A stretch of DNA of 64,000 nucleotides from CAILZL01 sp963791615. Lineage in GTDB: Bacteria > Pseudomonadota > Gammaproteobacteria > Steroidobacterales > Steroidobacteraceae. The stretch spans positions 25,955 to 89,954 of the forward strand of contig CAWBTE010000019.1 of NCBI GenBank assembly GCA_963791615.1. Reading direction: 5' to 3'. Position numbers and translations under genes: made by a program. This document shows positions 43,042 through 50,865 of the stretch, one piece after another; within the stretch, counting starts at the first letter, position 1; the number at the start of each line of letters is the position of its first letter. The notes beneath the pieces are model-generated. The model searched no databases. It was not told the DNA's origin and worked only from the letters and a program-made list of their open reading frames with translations.

Positions 43042-43810
43042 TCAGGGACGAATTTCGATGCGTTCGCCGATCAGGTATTGCTTCAGATCCGGAATTGCAA
43101 TGTTGCCGCTGTGAAACACGCTGGCCGCCAGTGCGCCATCGACCTGCGCATCATTGAATACATCGCGGAAGTGTTCGGGTGTGCCTGCGCCGCCTGAGGC
43201 AATCAGCGGCACCTTGCAGATGGCGCGGATGACTTTCAATTGCGCCAGGTCGTAACCCGAACGCACGCCATCGCTGGCCATGCAGTTGAGCACGATTTCA
43301 CCCGCGCCGCGTTCCTGTACTTCTTTCACCCAGTCCACCGTACTGCGGGCGCTGTCGCGGGTGCGGGTGGGATCACCGGTGAATTGATAGACGCGGAAAT
43401 CACCTTCAATGGTTTGACTGATCGATACCCACTACCACGCATTGCGCGCCAAAACGCGCACTCAACCGATTGATCAGATCGGGGTCACTCAATGCCGGTG
43501 AGTTGATGGAGATTTTTTCCGCGCCTTCACCCAGTACCTGCTCGGCCTCGGCGACGGATTTGATGCCACCCGCGACACAGAAGGGAATATCGAGAATCCT
43601 CGCAATGCGCGTGATCCAGCTACGGTCCACGGTGCGGCCATGCGGGCTGGCTGTGATGTCATAGAACACCAGTTCGTCAGCGCCTTCATCACGATAGCGC
43701 GTGGCCAGCTCGATGATGTCGCCCACCACCACGTGATCGCGAAAGCGCACGCCTTTGACGACCTGACCGTCGCGGACATCGAGACAGGGAATTATGCGTT
43801 TCGCAAGAAT
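43042..43810 (-). CDS. hisF: Imidazole glycerol phosphate synthase cyclase subunit HisF, with ATT start and a frameshift
   Basis: The frame beginning ILAKRIIPCLDVRDGQVVKG opens at an ATT (43810), placed 8 nt after a perfect GAGGAG and inside the end of hisA. No ATG, GTG or TTG is available between it and the in-frame stop just upstream. The barrel continues through CVAGGIKSVAEAEQVLGEGA to CVVVGID, then one extra base near 43420 shifts the frame. The next frame resumes SQTIEGDFRVYQFTGDPTRT and ends ASVFHSGNIAIPDLKQYLIG. HisF makes IGP and AICAR with HisH. As read it is broken; a sequencing error is likely. Confidence 0.9.
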
Positions 43811-44532
43811 GGTCGTAACTCCTCAGCAGAAATCCTGTTTTCCAGCAGCGCTTTGCCACTGATGACGGCGGTCACGCCGCAGTCGCGTAATTCATGCAGA
43901 TCCCGCGCCGACGCTACGCCGCCGGATGCCTGCCACTGCACGCTCGGGAAGCGCCGTACGGCATCGGCATACAACGCGCAGTTGGGCCCGGTGAGGGCGC
44001 CATCGCGGGCGATGTCCGTGCACAGTACATGCGTGAAGCCTGCGGCCACATAGCGTTCCAGCAGTGACCACAGACTGACATCCGAAGTCTTCTGCCAGCC
44101 ATGGGTGGTCAGATAGGGCGTGTCATGGTCATCGATGCGCACGTCGAAGGCCAGCACCAGATTGTCTGTGCCGACGCTCTGTCCCCAGCGGATCACTTCA
44201 TCCGGACTGGAAACGGCGACACTGCCTACCACGGCACGTTGCACACCCAGCGACAACAGTGTTTGCACCCGCTCCAGGGTGCGCAAGCCACCGCCCACTT
44301 GCAGGCGCGCAACCTGCTTGCCGGCGAAGTCGGCGATCAGTGCATGATTGGCTTGCGAACCGTCTTTGGCGCCATCCAGATCGACCACGTGCACACGTTC
44401 TGCGCCCAATGCCACATAGCGATCGAGGATTTCAACCGGATGGGTGCTGTACTGTGTTTCGGCGGCGAAGTCGCCCTGAAACAGGCGTACACAGCGGCCG
44501 TCTTTCAAGTCAATGGCGGGAATCAATTGCAT
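43792..44532 (-). CDS. hisA: ProFAR isomerase HisA
   Basis: A 246-residue TIM-barrel protein starting MQLIPAIDLKDGRCVRLFQG, with VGGGLRTLERVQTLL, RVVIGSVAV-like AVVGSVAVSSPDEV, CTDIARDGALTGPN and ASGGVASARDL. The catalytic Asp residues are at position 8 and in TDIARDG. It isomerises ProFAR to PRFAR. Its C-terminus (EELRPFLRNA) overlaps the hisF start. A 114-nt gap with two REP-like hairpins separates it from hisH. Confidence 0.96.
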   Translation of the reverse strand: MQLIPAIDLKDGRCVRLFQGDFAAETQYSTHPVEILDRYVALGAERVHVVDLDGAKDGSQANHALIADFAGKQVARLQVGGGLRTLERVQTLLSLGVQRAVVGSVAVSSPDEVIRWGQSVGTDNLVLAFDVRIDDHDTPYLTTHGWQKTSDVSLWSLLERYVAAGFTHVLCTDIARDGALTGPNCALYADAVRRFPSVQWQASGGVASARDLHELRDCGVTAVISGKALLENRISAEELRPFLRNA

Positions 44533-44552
44533 GTGACGAAATCTATTCCTAT

Positions 44553-44617
44553 GCAGGGGCGGCTCGTGAGCCGCCCTCTCTCTGGCAGGGACGGAGCGGT
44601 TCACGAACCGCCCTACG
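44553..44617. repeat. Two REP-like palindromes between hisH and hisA
   Basis: GGGCGGCTC (44557-44565) pairs with GAGCCGCCC (44568-44576). A second, GCGGTTC (44596-44602), pairs with GAACCGC (44605-44611). Both match the dispersed palindrome family at 32948 and 55719. They interrupt the otherwise tightly packed his operon and may stabilise or attenuate its mRNA. Confidence 0.7.
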
Positions 44618-44646
44618 TTGAAATTTTGTGGGTTGAAATTTTGCGG

Positions 44647-45285
44647 CTACTCAATGCTCAAAAAGTTCTGCAACAACAACGCGCCTGACTTCGCGGAACG
44701 CTCCGGATGGCATTGCACACCGAAGACATTTTCGTGCTGCACCACAGCTGAAAACTGTTCGCCATAGTGGGTAGTGGCCAGGGTATCGTCGCTGACCGGG
44801 GCGCAGTAACTGTGCACGTAGTACACGTAGTCACGTTCGCTGAAGTCTTTCAGCAATGGTGAAGGATGGACGATTTCCAGATTGTTCCAGCCCATGTGCG
44901 GTACCGGCAGACCATCGCGATCCGGGAAACGACGCACGCGGCCGGGCAGCAGGCCCAGACAATCCACATCGCCTTCTTCCGAAGATTCAAACAGCAGCTG
45001 CATACCGACGCAGATGCCGAGAAACGGTTGTGGCAGATTGAGAATAGTATCGACCAGATCGGCGCGTTCCAGTCGTCCCATGCAATCGGCAGCAGCGCCT
45101 ACGCCCGGCAGAATCACATGCGTGGCATTGCGAATCACCAGCTTGTCGGTGGTCAGTTCGGAGGTCACACCCAGGCGTTCGATGGCATAACGCAATGACG
45201 CAATGTTGGCGCCGCCGCTATCAATGATCGCCAGTCGTATCGAAGGACGCACCTTGTTCAACTTGATGTCGTGGCTCGTCATCAC
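44647..45285 (-). CDS. hisH: Imidazole glycerol phosphate synthase glutaminase subunit HisH
   Basis: A 212-residue class I glutamine amidotransferase. The catalytic triad is Cys in PFLGICVGMQLLFE and His and Glu in GVQCHPERS. HMGWNNLEI is characteristic of HisH. It supplies ammonia to HisF. The start ATG overlaps the hisB stop by 4 nt. The first about 15 residues before VRPSIRLAIIDSGGAN are an N-terminal extension; an internal start is possible. Confidence 0.95.
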   Translation of the reverse strand: MMTSHDIKLNKVRPSIRLAIIDSGGANIASLRYAIERLGVTSELTTDKLVIRNATHVILPGVGAAADCMGRLERADLVDTILNLPQPFLGICVGMQLLFESSEEGDVDCLGLLPGRVRRFPDRDGLPVPHMGWNNLEIVHPSPLLKDFSERDYVYYVHSYCAPVSDDTLATTHYGEQFSAVVQHENVFGVQCHPERSAKSGALLLQNFLSIE

Positions 45286-46349
45286 AGCACGCCCTTGCTG
45301 GAAGGCAGCTCGGTGCCTTCGATACGGAATGCCTGACGCAGTGCGCGGCCGACGCCCTTGAAACAGGCTTCAATCATGTGGTGCGTGTTCTCGCCGGTAA
45401 CCTTGATATTGATCGCTGCGCCGAGGGTGTCGGACAACGACCGGAAAAAATGCGGGACCAGTTCAGAGGGTAGTTGCCCCACCTGCTCGCGGCCAAACTG
45501 GCCTTCCCAGACAAAGTAGGCGCGACCGGACAGATCAATGGCGACTTGCGCCAGCGATTCATCCATGGCCAGCAGGAAGCCATAACGGCCAATGCCTTTC
45601 TTGTCGCCCAGCGCAGCGCGTAATGCCTGACCGAGCGCCAGTGCGCAATCTTCGATGGTGTGGTGTTCGTCAATATGCAGATCACCCTTGCAGGTGAGTT
45701 GCAATGAAAAGCCGCCATGCCGTGCAATCTGTTCCAGCATGTGATCGAAGAAACCCAGACCGGTTTCGATGTGCACCGGCATTTCCTGATCCAGATTAAC
45801 CTGCACCTTGATGTCGGTTTCCCTGGTCTTGCGCGTCACTTCGGCGATACGTTCGCGCCGGGTCAGGCGTTCGGCAATTTCACTCCAGGTTTCACCGGCG
45901 CTGTTCGCCGTGGCAATGCGAATGCCATTCACGCCAATATTTTTCGCCAGCTGCAGATCGGTTTCACGATCACCGATGACATGGCTGTTGGCCAGATCAA
46001 TATCCTGCTTCATGTATTCGGTGAGCAGGCCGGTCTTCGGCTTGCGGCATGCGCAGTTGTCTTTGGCGAAATGTGGGCAAGAAAACTCTGCGGCAAAGCG
46101 AATGCCTTGCGAGTTGAACAGTTCGCGGATGAAGTTCTGCGTGACCAGAAAGTCCTGCTCGGGAAAACTGGCGGTGCCGAGGCCATCCTGATTGCTGACC
46201 ACCACCAGCTCATAACTGGCCGATTGCAGCTTCAGCAGGGCTGGAATGACCTCAGGCAGCAGCCTGACTTTGTCGATGCGATCCACCTGCTGATCGGCCG
46301 GTTCTTCTACCAGCGTGCCATCGCGATCTATGAACAGCACTTTCTTCAT
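45282..46349 (-). CDS. hisB: Bifunctional histidinol-phosphatase / imidazoleglycerol-phosphate dehydratase
   Basis: A 355-residue fusion. The N-terminal HAD phosphatase has FIDRDGTLVEEP and the zinc-binding CPHFAKDNCACRKP. The C-terminal dehydratase has HIETGLGFFDHMLEQIARHG, DEHHTIEDCALALGQALR and HHMIEACFKGVGRALRQA, with manganese ligands in the DEHHT and HHMIE motifs. It catalyses two non-consecutive steps (IGP dehydration, histidinol-P hydrolysis). The ATG at 46349 overlaps the hisC stop by 4 nt. Confidence 0.96.
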   Translation of the reverse strand: MKKVLFIDRDGTLVEEPADQQVDRIDKVRLLPEVIPALLKLQSASYELVVVSNQDGLGTASFPEQDFLVTQNFIRELFNSQGIRFAAEFSCPHFAKDNCACRKPKTGLLTEYMKQDIDLANSHVIGDRETDLQLAKNIGVNGIRIATANSAGETWSEIAERLTRRERIAEVTRKTRETDIKVQVNLDQEMPVHIETGLGFFDHMLEQIARHGGFSLQLTCKGDLHIDEHHTIEDCALALGQALRAALGDKKGIGRYGFLLAMDESLAQVAIDLSGRAYFVWEGQFGREQVGQLPSELVPHFFRSLSDTLGAAINIKVTGENTHHMIEACFKGVGRALRQAFRIEGTELPSSKGVL

Positions 46350-47437
46350 GCGGATACCTGTTGAGTCGCGGCGGCACGAATGCTTTGCAGCAAACGGTTG
46401 TTCTGTTCGGGTGTGCCCACCGTGATGCGCAGGCAGTTGCCGCATTGCGGCTGTTTACGCTGGTCGCGCACCACCAGTCCAACCGATTTTGCAGCGTTGA
46501 ATACCACATCCGCATCCACACATTCCACCAGCAGGAAGTTGGCATCGCTGGGAAACACCTGGCGAATCAGGGCGCATTGCTTCAGTTCGGCGCTGATTCG
46601 GCTGCGCTCACTGATCAGGGTTTGAATCTGCTCGGCAATGCGTGCACGTCGCTCAGGCGCAGTGGCCTTCAGCACCGATTCCACCGTGGAGGTGGGAATG
46701 GCGTAGGGCGGGATCACCCGCGCCAGTACGCTGATGAGCTCTGCATCCGCGATGGTGGCGCCACAACGCGCACCGGCCAGTGCATAGGCCTTGGACAGCG
46801 TGCGCAGAATCACCAGATTCGGATGTTGTGCCAGCAGGGTGGTGAAACTGGGACGACCCGTGAACTCAATATAGGCTTCATCAACCACCACCAGCGCACG
46901 GCCATTCAGTTGCCGGCACAGTGACAACATGGCGTTGGCATCCAGCGCATTGCCTGGCGGATTGCCCGGTGAACACAGGAATACCAGCTTCACATTTGTG
47001 TTGCGGCCGCAGGCCGCCAGCACACTGTCAACATCCAGCGCAAAGCCTGCATGGCTGCGAATCAAGGGCACCTCGATCACGCCCGCGCCTTGCACGCCGG
47101 CCGCGACACGATAAAAACCAAAGGTGGGCGGGCAGATGACAATGCTGTCCTGACCGGCGCGACAGAAACTGCGCATCAGCAGATCAATGCCTTCATCGCT
47201 GCCGCGTCCAGCCAGCACCTGATCGAGTGCAACGCCGTACAATTCGGCGAGGCGGGTATGCAATGCCACCGCAGGTGATTCCGGATACAGGTTCAAACCC
47301 AGTGCCGAATCATCACCGGCCGCGCGCCAGGGGTTTTCATTGGCGTGCATGCGTTCATAGCGATGATCCCACGCGGCATACACATAGGGTTGCAGCGTCA
47401 GGATTTCCGCCCGCGCCAGTTTGAGATTCGGATTCAT
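46346..47437 (-). CDS. hisC: Histidinol-phosphate aminotransferase
   Basis: A 363-residue PLP-dependent class I/II aminotransferase. The PLP lysine is in RTLSKAYALAGARCG. Other motifs are NLYPE, SPGNPPGNALD, VVDEAYIEF and FLLVECVDAD. It converts imidazole-acetol phosphate and glutamate to histidinol phosphate. The ATG at 47437 overlaps the hisD stop by 4 nt. Confidence 0.96.
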   Translation of the reverse strand: MNPNLKLARAEILTLQPYVYAAWDHRYERMHANENPWRAAGDDSALGLNLYPESPAVALHTRLAELYGVALDQVLAGRGSDEGIDLLMRSFCRAGQDSIVICPPTFGFYRVAAGVQGAGVIEVPLIRSHAGFALDVDSVLAACGRNTNVKLVFLCSPGNPPGNALDANAMLSLCRQLNGRALVVVDEAYIEFTGRPSFTTLLAQHPNLVILRTLSKAYALAGARCGATIADAELISVLARVIPPYAIPTSTVESVLKATAPERRARIAEQIQTLISERSRISAELKQCALIRQVFPSDANFLLVECVDADVVFNAAKSVGLVVRDQRKQPQCGNCLRITVGTPEQNNRLLQSIRAAATQQVSA

Positions 47438-48762
47438 GAGCGCGCCCCATAAAGCGAGCTCATGCGAATCTTCACGGCATTGGCGTGTGCATCCAGTCCT
47501 TCCAGTTCGGCAATGGTCACGGCCGTCGGGCCGAGATCCTGCAAGCCGGCGCTGCTCAATTCCTGCACCGTGATGCGCTTCATGAAGTCCGCCAGCGACA
47601 GGCCGCTGTAGGCGCGTGCGAAGCCATAGGTGGGCAACACATGATTGGTGCCACTGCAATAGTCGCCCATGGTTTCCGGTGTCCACGGACCGAGAAACAC
47701 CGAACCGGCATTGCGAATCTGCGGCAGCCAGCTGCGCGCATTGTCCACCTGCACAATCAGGTGTTCTGGCGCGTAGGTGTTGCTGACAGCGAATGCCGTA
47801 TGCAGATCATTGACGATGATCAGGCGGGCATGCTCCAGCGCCTTCAGCAGCGTGCTTTCACGTGACAGCAGGGAGGTTTGTCGATCCAGCTCGGATAACA
47901 CGGCATCAGTCAGTGCAGCGGAAGTGGTGACCAGAATGGATTGGGCATCAGCGCTGTGTTCGGCCTGCGCCAGCAAGTCTGCCGCAACGAAGGCCGGATT
48001 CGCCTGTTCGTCGGCAATCACCAGCACTTCAGAGGGGCCGGCTGGCAGATCCAGCGCCGCGCCTTGCGGATCATTGGCCACCAGCAACTTGGCGGCGGTG
48101 ACCCAGCGATTACCGGGGCCAAAAATCTTGTCGGCCTTGGGCACGGACTCAGTGCCAAAGGCCATCGCCGCTACGGCCTGCGCACCACCGATCTTGAACA
48201 CGGTATCAATGCCACACAGCTTGGCCGTCACCAGCACCGCAGGATCAGCCGAACCATCACGGCGCGGCGGCGTACACAGAATGCGCGTTGGGCAATTGGC
48301 AATGCTGGCTGGCACCGCCAGCATGATGACCGTGGAGGGCAGCGGTGCAGTGCCTGCCGGCGCATACAAGCCCACCGCATCAATAGCGCGATAGTGACGT
48401 TCGCAGACCACGCCGGGTGAAGTTTCCACTCGCAGTGGTTCACTGAGTTGTGCCTCATGAAAACGCCGTACATTGCTGATGGCGCGTTTCAAGGCAGTGA
48501 GTTGCACTTCGTTCAGTGCCTGTCCGGCAGCGACAAACTCGGCGTCGCTGACTTGCAGTTGCTCAAGCTTCGCGCCATCAAAACGTTCGGTAAGCGCACG
48601 CAGCGCCGCATCGCCACCCGCACGTACTTCATCAATGATGGCCTGGGTCTTTTGCAATAACTCGGCGGCATTGTCCTGCGCCGGACGACGCAGCACCGCC
48701 ACCTGTTCGGCAACACTCAGTGCCGACCAGTTGATGATACGTGCCTTGATTCGAGTGCTCAT
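47434..48762 (-). CDS. hisD: Histidinol dehydrogenase
   Basis: A 442-residue enzyme of normal length, with YAPAGTAPLPSTVIMLAVPA, KIGGAQAVAAMAFGTESVPK, GPGNRWVTAAK and DLPAGPSEVLVIAD. The catalytic pair of the family lies in AEHSADAQSI and YAPEHLIVQ. It oxidises L-histidinol to histidine with NAD+ and zinc. It is 3 nt after hisG. Confidence 0.97.
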   Translation of the reverse strand: MSTRIKARIINWSALSVAEQVAVLRRPAQDNAAELLQKTQAIIDEVRAGGDAALRALTERFDGAKLEQLQVSDAEFVAAGQALNEVQLTALKRAISNVRRFHEAQLSEPLRVETSPGVVCERHYRAIDAVGLYAPAGTAPLPSTVIMLAVPASIANCPTRILCTPPRRDGSADPAVLVTAKLCGIDTVFKIGGAQAVAAMAFGTESVPKADKIFGPGNRWVTAAKLLVANDPQGAALDLPAGPSEVLVIADEQANPAFVAADLLAQAEHSADAQSILVTTSAALTDAVLSELDRQTSLLSRESTLLKALEHARLIIVNDLHTAFAVSNTYAPEHLIVQVDNARSWLPQIRNAGSVFLGPWTPETMGDYCSGTNHVLPTYGFARAYSGLSLADFMKRITVQELSSAGLQDLGPTAVTIAELEGLDAHANAVKIRMSSLYGARS

Positions 48763-48765
48763 TAG

Positions 48766-49665
48766 TTAGTTCAGCATCTTTTCTACAGGCAGCACCAGCA
48801 TGGAGCTGGCGCCGGCCGCTTTCAGGCTTTCCAGGGTTTCCCAGAACACGTTTTCGCGGCATACGGCGTGTATCACCACTTTGTCAGGATGGCCTTCCAG
48901 CGGAATGATGGTGGGTGACTCGCTGCCCGGCAGCAATTGTTTGATCTGCTCCAGTCGTGCACGTGGCGCATGCAGCAGGATGTACTTGCTTTCACGTACC
49001 TGTTGCACCCCATCAACGCGCACCATCAGGCGATGTATCCATTCCTGCTTGGTTTCGCTGACCGGCAGCGGTGTACGGATGATCGCCGCCTGACTTTCCA
49101 GAATGGTTTCCACTTCGGTGAGGTGATTGGCGGTCAGCGTCGCACCCGTGGACACCAGGTCGCAGATCAGATCGGCACGGCCCAGTCGCGGCGCAATTTC
49201 CACGGCGCCACTCAGCGTGACGATTTCGGCCTTGACCTTGTTTTCCTGCAGATAGCTGCCAAGGATGTTCGGGTAAGTCGTCGCAATGCGCTTGCCTTGC
49301 AATGATTGCGCGCCCTGATACTTGAACTCATCCGGCACTGCGATGCACAGACGGCAACGGCCATGATCCAGCAGCATCAGTTGTTCAAACAAAGGCTGGA
49401 TTCCGTTGGCTTCAAAGGCCAGGCGCTTTTCTTCAATCACATTCAAGCCGACGATGCCGAGATCAGCGACGTCCTGCTGCACCAGATCGGGAATGTCGTC
49501 ATCGCGCACCAGCAGAATGTCCAGCGGCATGTTCTCGCCGTGACAGATCAGCTGATCCTTGCCACGACTGAACTTCAGTCCGCAACGCGTCAGCAGGTCC
49601 AGTGACAGGTCGGTGAGCCGACCGGATTTCTGGATGGCGATTTTCAGACGGGTGTGTTTGTCCAT
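48766..49665 (-). CDS. hisG: ATP phosphoribosyltransferase, long form
   Basis: A 299-residue HisG starting MDKHTRLKIAIQKSGRLTDL. It has DILLVRDDDIPDLVQQDVAD, RIATTYPNILGSYL and ADLICDLVSTGATLTANHL. The length includes the C-terminal regulatory ACT-like domain, so it belongs to the HisZ-independent long form inhibited by histidine. It catalyses the committed step and is the first biosynthetic gene of the operon, 94 nt after the TrpR-like regulator gene. Confidence 0.96.
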   Translation of the reverse strand: MDKHTRLKIAIQKSGRLTDLSLDLLTRCGLKFSRGKDQLICHGENMPLDILLVRDDDIPDLVQQDVADLGIVGLNVIEEKRLAFEANGIQPLFEQLMLLDHGRCRLCIAVPDEFKYQGAQSLQGKRIATTYPNILGSYLQENKVKAEIVTLSGAVEIAPRLGRADLICDLVSTGATLTANHLTEVETILESQAAIIRTPLPVSETKQEWIHRLMVRVDGVQQVRESKYILLHAPRARLEQIKQLLPGSESPTIIPLEGHPDKVVIHAVCRENVFWETLESLKAAGASSMLVLPVEKMLN

Positions 49666-49759
49666 ATGCGCTACTGAAATATGAATGCGTGATTGATGAA
49701 TGGCAGGGCTGTTGACTGATCGCAGGGGCGTTGGTTCGCCTGTGCCGAAGTACTAGGCG

Positions 49760-50089
49760 CTAGGCGTGTTGTGCCTTGAACTTGTGATGATGCACCCGCT
49801 CGCTGGCGATCTGGTAACCGCCATCGCCGGCCATCAGGCAACGCGCCACACGTCCAATGGTGGTCAGGCTGACGCCGGTCTGCTTCGAGATCTCGCGATA
49901 GGCCAGCCCCGATTTGAGCAGGCCCACTACTGCCCAGCGGTCGGTCAGCGCCTGCAATTCGGCCGGTGTACACAGGTCACGAAAGAACGCGCGGCATTCC
50001 TCAATGGATTGCAACGTGAGAATCGCGCCAAACAGGGCGCGTTCAGCGAGCGCCTCCTGCCGGGGGCTCAGGGCACGGTGTTCTTTCAT
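49760..50089 (-). CDS. hisR: TrpR/YerC-family transcriptional repressor, probable his operon regulator
   Basis: A 109-residue protein of the TrpR/YerC superfamily. The helix-turn-helix is at about residues 62-85 (YREISKQTGVSLTTIGRVAR). The segment FFRDLCTPAELQALTDRWAV is shared with TrpR. It lies directly upstream of hisG on the same strand. Regulators of this family controlling histidine genes are known in Xanthomonadales and Bacillales. A TrpR-like palindrome overlaps its own promoter. The ligand is probably histidine, by inference. Confidence 0.82.
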   Translation of the reverse strand: MKEHRALSPRQEALAERALFGAILTLQSIEECRAFFRDLCTPAELQALTDRWAVVGLLKSGLAYREISKQTGVSLTTIGRVARCLMAGDGGYQIASERVHHHKFKAQHA

Positions 50090-50119
50090 GGCTATGGCAG
50101 ATGTTCTGGCTGATCAGTT

Positions 50120-50137
50120 GTACTAATGCGCTAGTAC
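50120..50137. promoter_or_regulatory. TrpR-type operator overlapping the hisR-his promoter
   Basis: GTACTAATGCGCTAGTAC has perfect 6-bp half-sites GTACTA and TAGTAC, identical to those of the symmetrised E. coli TrpR operator GTACTAGTTAACTAGTAC. On the minus strand a promoter fits here: TTGACC (50165-50160), an 18-nt spacer and TACTGT (50141-50136), so the operator overlaps the end of the -10 box and the start site. This predicts autorepression by the TrpR-like protein. Confidence 0.7.
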
Positions 50138-50225
50138 AGTAGAACAATCGGGCGGAATCGGTCAAGCGAAAATTTCGGGAATCTGGCCCTGCTTGTGGTT
50201 GGTGCGCAGCCGGGCTATTCTGCGA

Positions 50226-50235
50226 TGCAATTGCA
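50226..50235. promoter_or_regulatory. Palindrome upstream of the antitoxin gene
   Basis: TGCAATTGCA is a perfect 10-bp palindrome followed by a further ATGCA, 27 nt upstream of the antitoxin start. It is a plausible autoregulatory site of the module. No consensus is known to me. Confidence 0.3.
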
Positions 50236-50262
50236 ATGCAGTTTCAATGGATGAGTTTCGCC

Positions 50263-50544
50263 ATGAAAACCACCAGTTTGCCGCCGTTGCGGGTCTCGCC
50301 TGCCTTGCGCAAAGCGGCCGAAGAAGTTCTGGAAGAAGGCGAGTCCCTGTCCGCGCTGGTGCTGGGCGCGGTGACGCGTGACATTGAAGTGCGCAAACAG
50401 GAACGGGATTTCATCGCGCGCGGTCTGGCCAGCAGTCGCAAGGCGAAACAAACAGGCAGGTATCTTGCTGCCGATGTGGTGCTGGACAAGTTGGGCAAGC
50501 ACCTGGCGGCACGCAAGCAAACTGCCAAAACCAGCAAACGCTGA
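50263..50544 (+). CDS. Probable antitoxin of a RelE/ParE-type module
   Basis: A 93-residue protein starting MKTTSLPPLRVSPALRKAAE. The N-terminal half (LRVSPALRKAAEEVL, ESLSALVLGAVTRDIEVRKQ) looks like a ribbon-helix-helix DNA-binding domain. The C-terminal half is basic (LASSRKAKQTGRY, KHLAARKQTAKTSKR) and suits toxin binding. It precedes a RelE-like gene by 7 nt. The family is not named with certainty; YlcI/YnfO-like antitoxins look similar. Confidence 0.75.
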   Translation: MKTTSLPPLRVSPALRKAAEEVLEEGESLSALVLGAVTRDIEVRKQERDFIARGLASSRKAKQTGRYLAADVVLDKLGKHLAARKQTAKTSKR

Positions 50545-50551
50545 GCTGACC

Positions 50552-50851
50552 ATGTCATACACAGTGCGCTTTACGGAAGAGGCGGGCGAAGACATCGAAC
50601 GGCTGTATCTGTTCCTGGTGGAGCGGGATATCGACGCCGCCGGGCACGCATTGGTTGCCATCGATGCAGCCTTTCGCTGGCTGGCATTCTCACCGTTCTC
50701 CTGCCGAAAAGCCCGGCCCGCCAATCCCTTCCTGCGTGAGCTGGTGATTCCGTTTGGTAACGCGGGCTATGTGGCGTTATTTGAGATTGAGCCCGGCAAT
50801 GTGGTGAATATCATTGCGCTCAGACATCAGCGGGAAGAGGACTACCACTGA
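50552..50851 (+). CDS. RelE/ParE-family toxin
   Basis: A 99-residue protein of the RelE/ParE superfamily (MSYTVRFTEEAGEDIERLYL, ELVIPFGNAGYVALFEIE, VNIIALRHQREEDYH). The RHQREEDYH end is typical of ParE-like toxins. It is intact and follows its antitoxin by 7 nt. This module lies outside the tRNA-Leu island. It converges with the helicase gene, 14 nt away. Confidence 0.87.
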   Translation: MSYTVRFTEEAGEDIERLYLFLVERDIDAAGHALVAIDAAFRWLAFSPFSCRKARPANPFLRELVIPFGNAGYVALFEIEPGNVVNIIALRHQREEDYH

Positions 50852-50865
50852 CGGTCGCTTCGTGC

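Noticed and set aside
49750..49765. A second GTACTA-like sequence (GTACTAGGCGCTAGGC) at the end of the TrpR-like gene, considered as another operator before hisG.
   Set aside because: Only the CTAG cores are symmetric and the outer bases do not pair; it also overlaps the stop codon. Kept only as a weak possibility.
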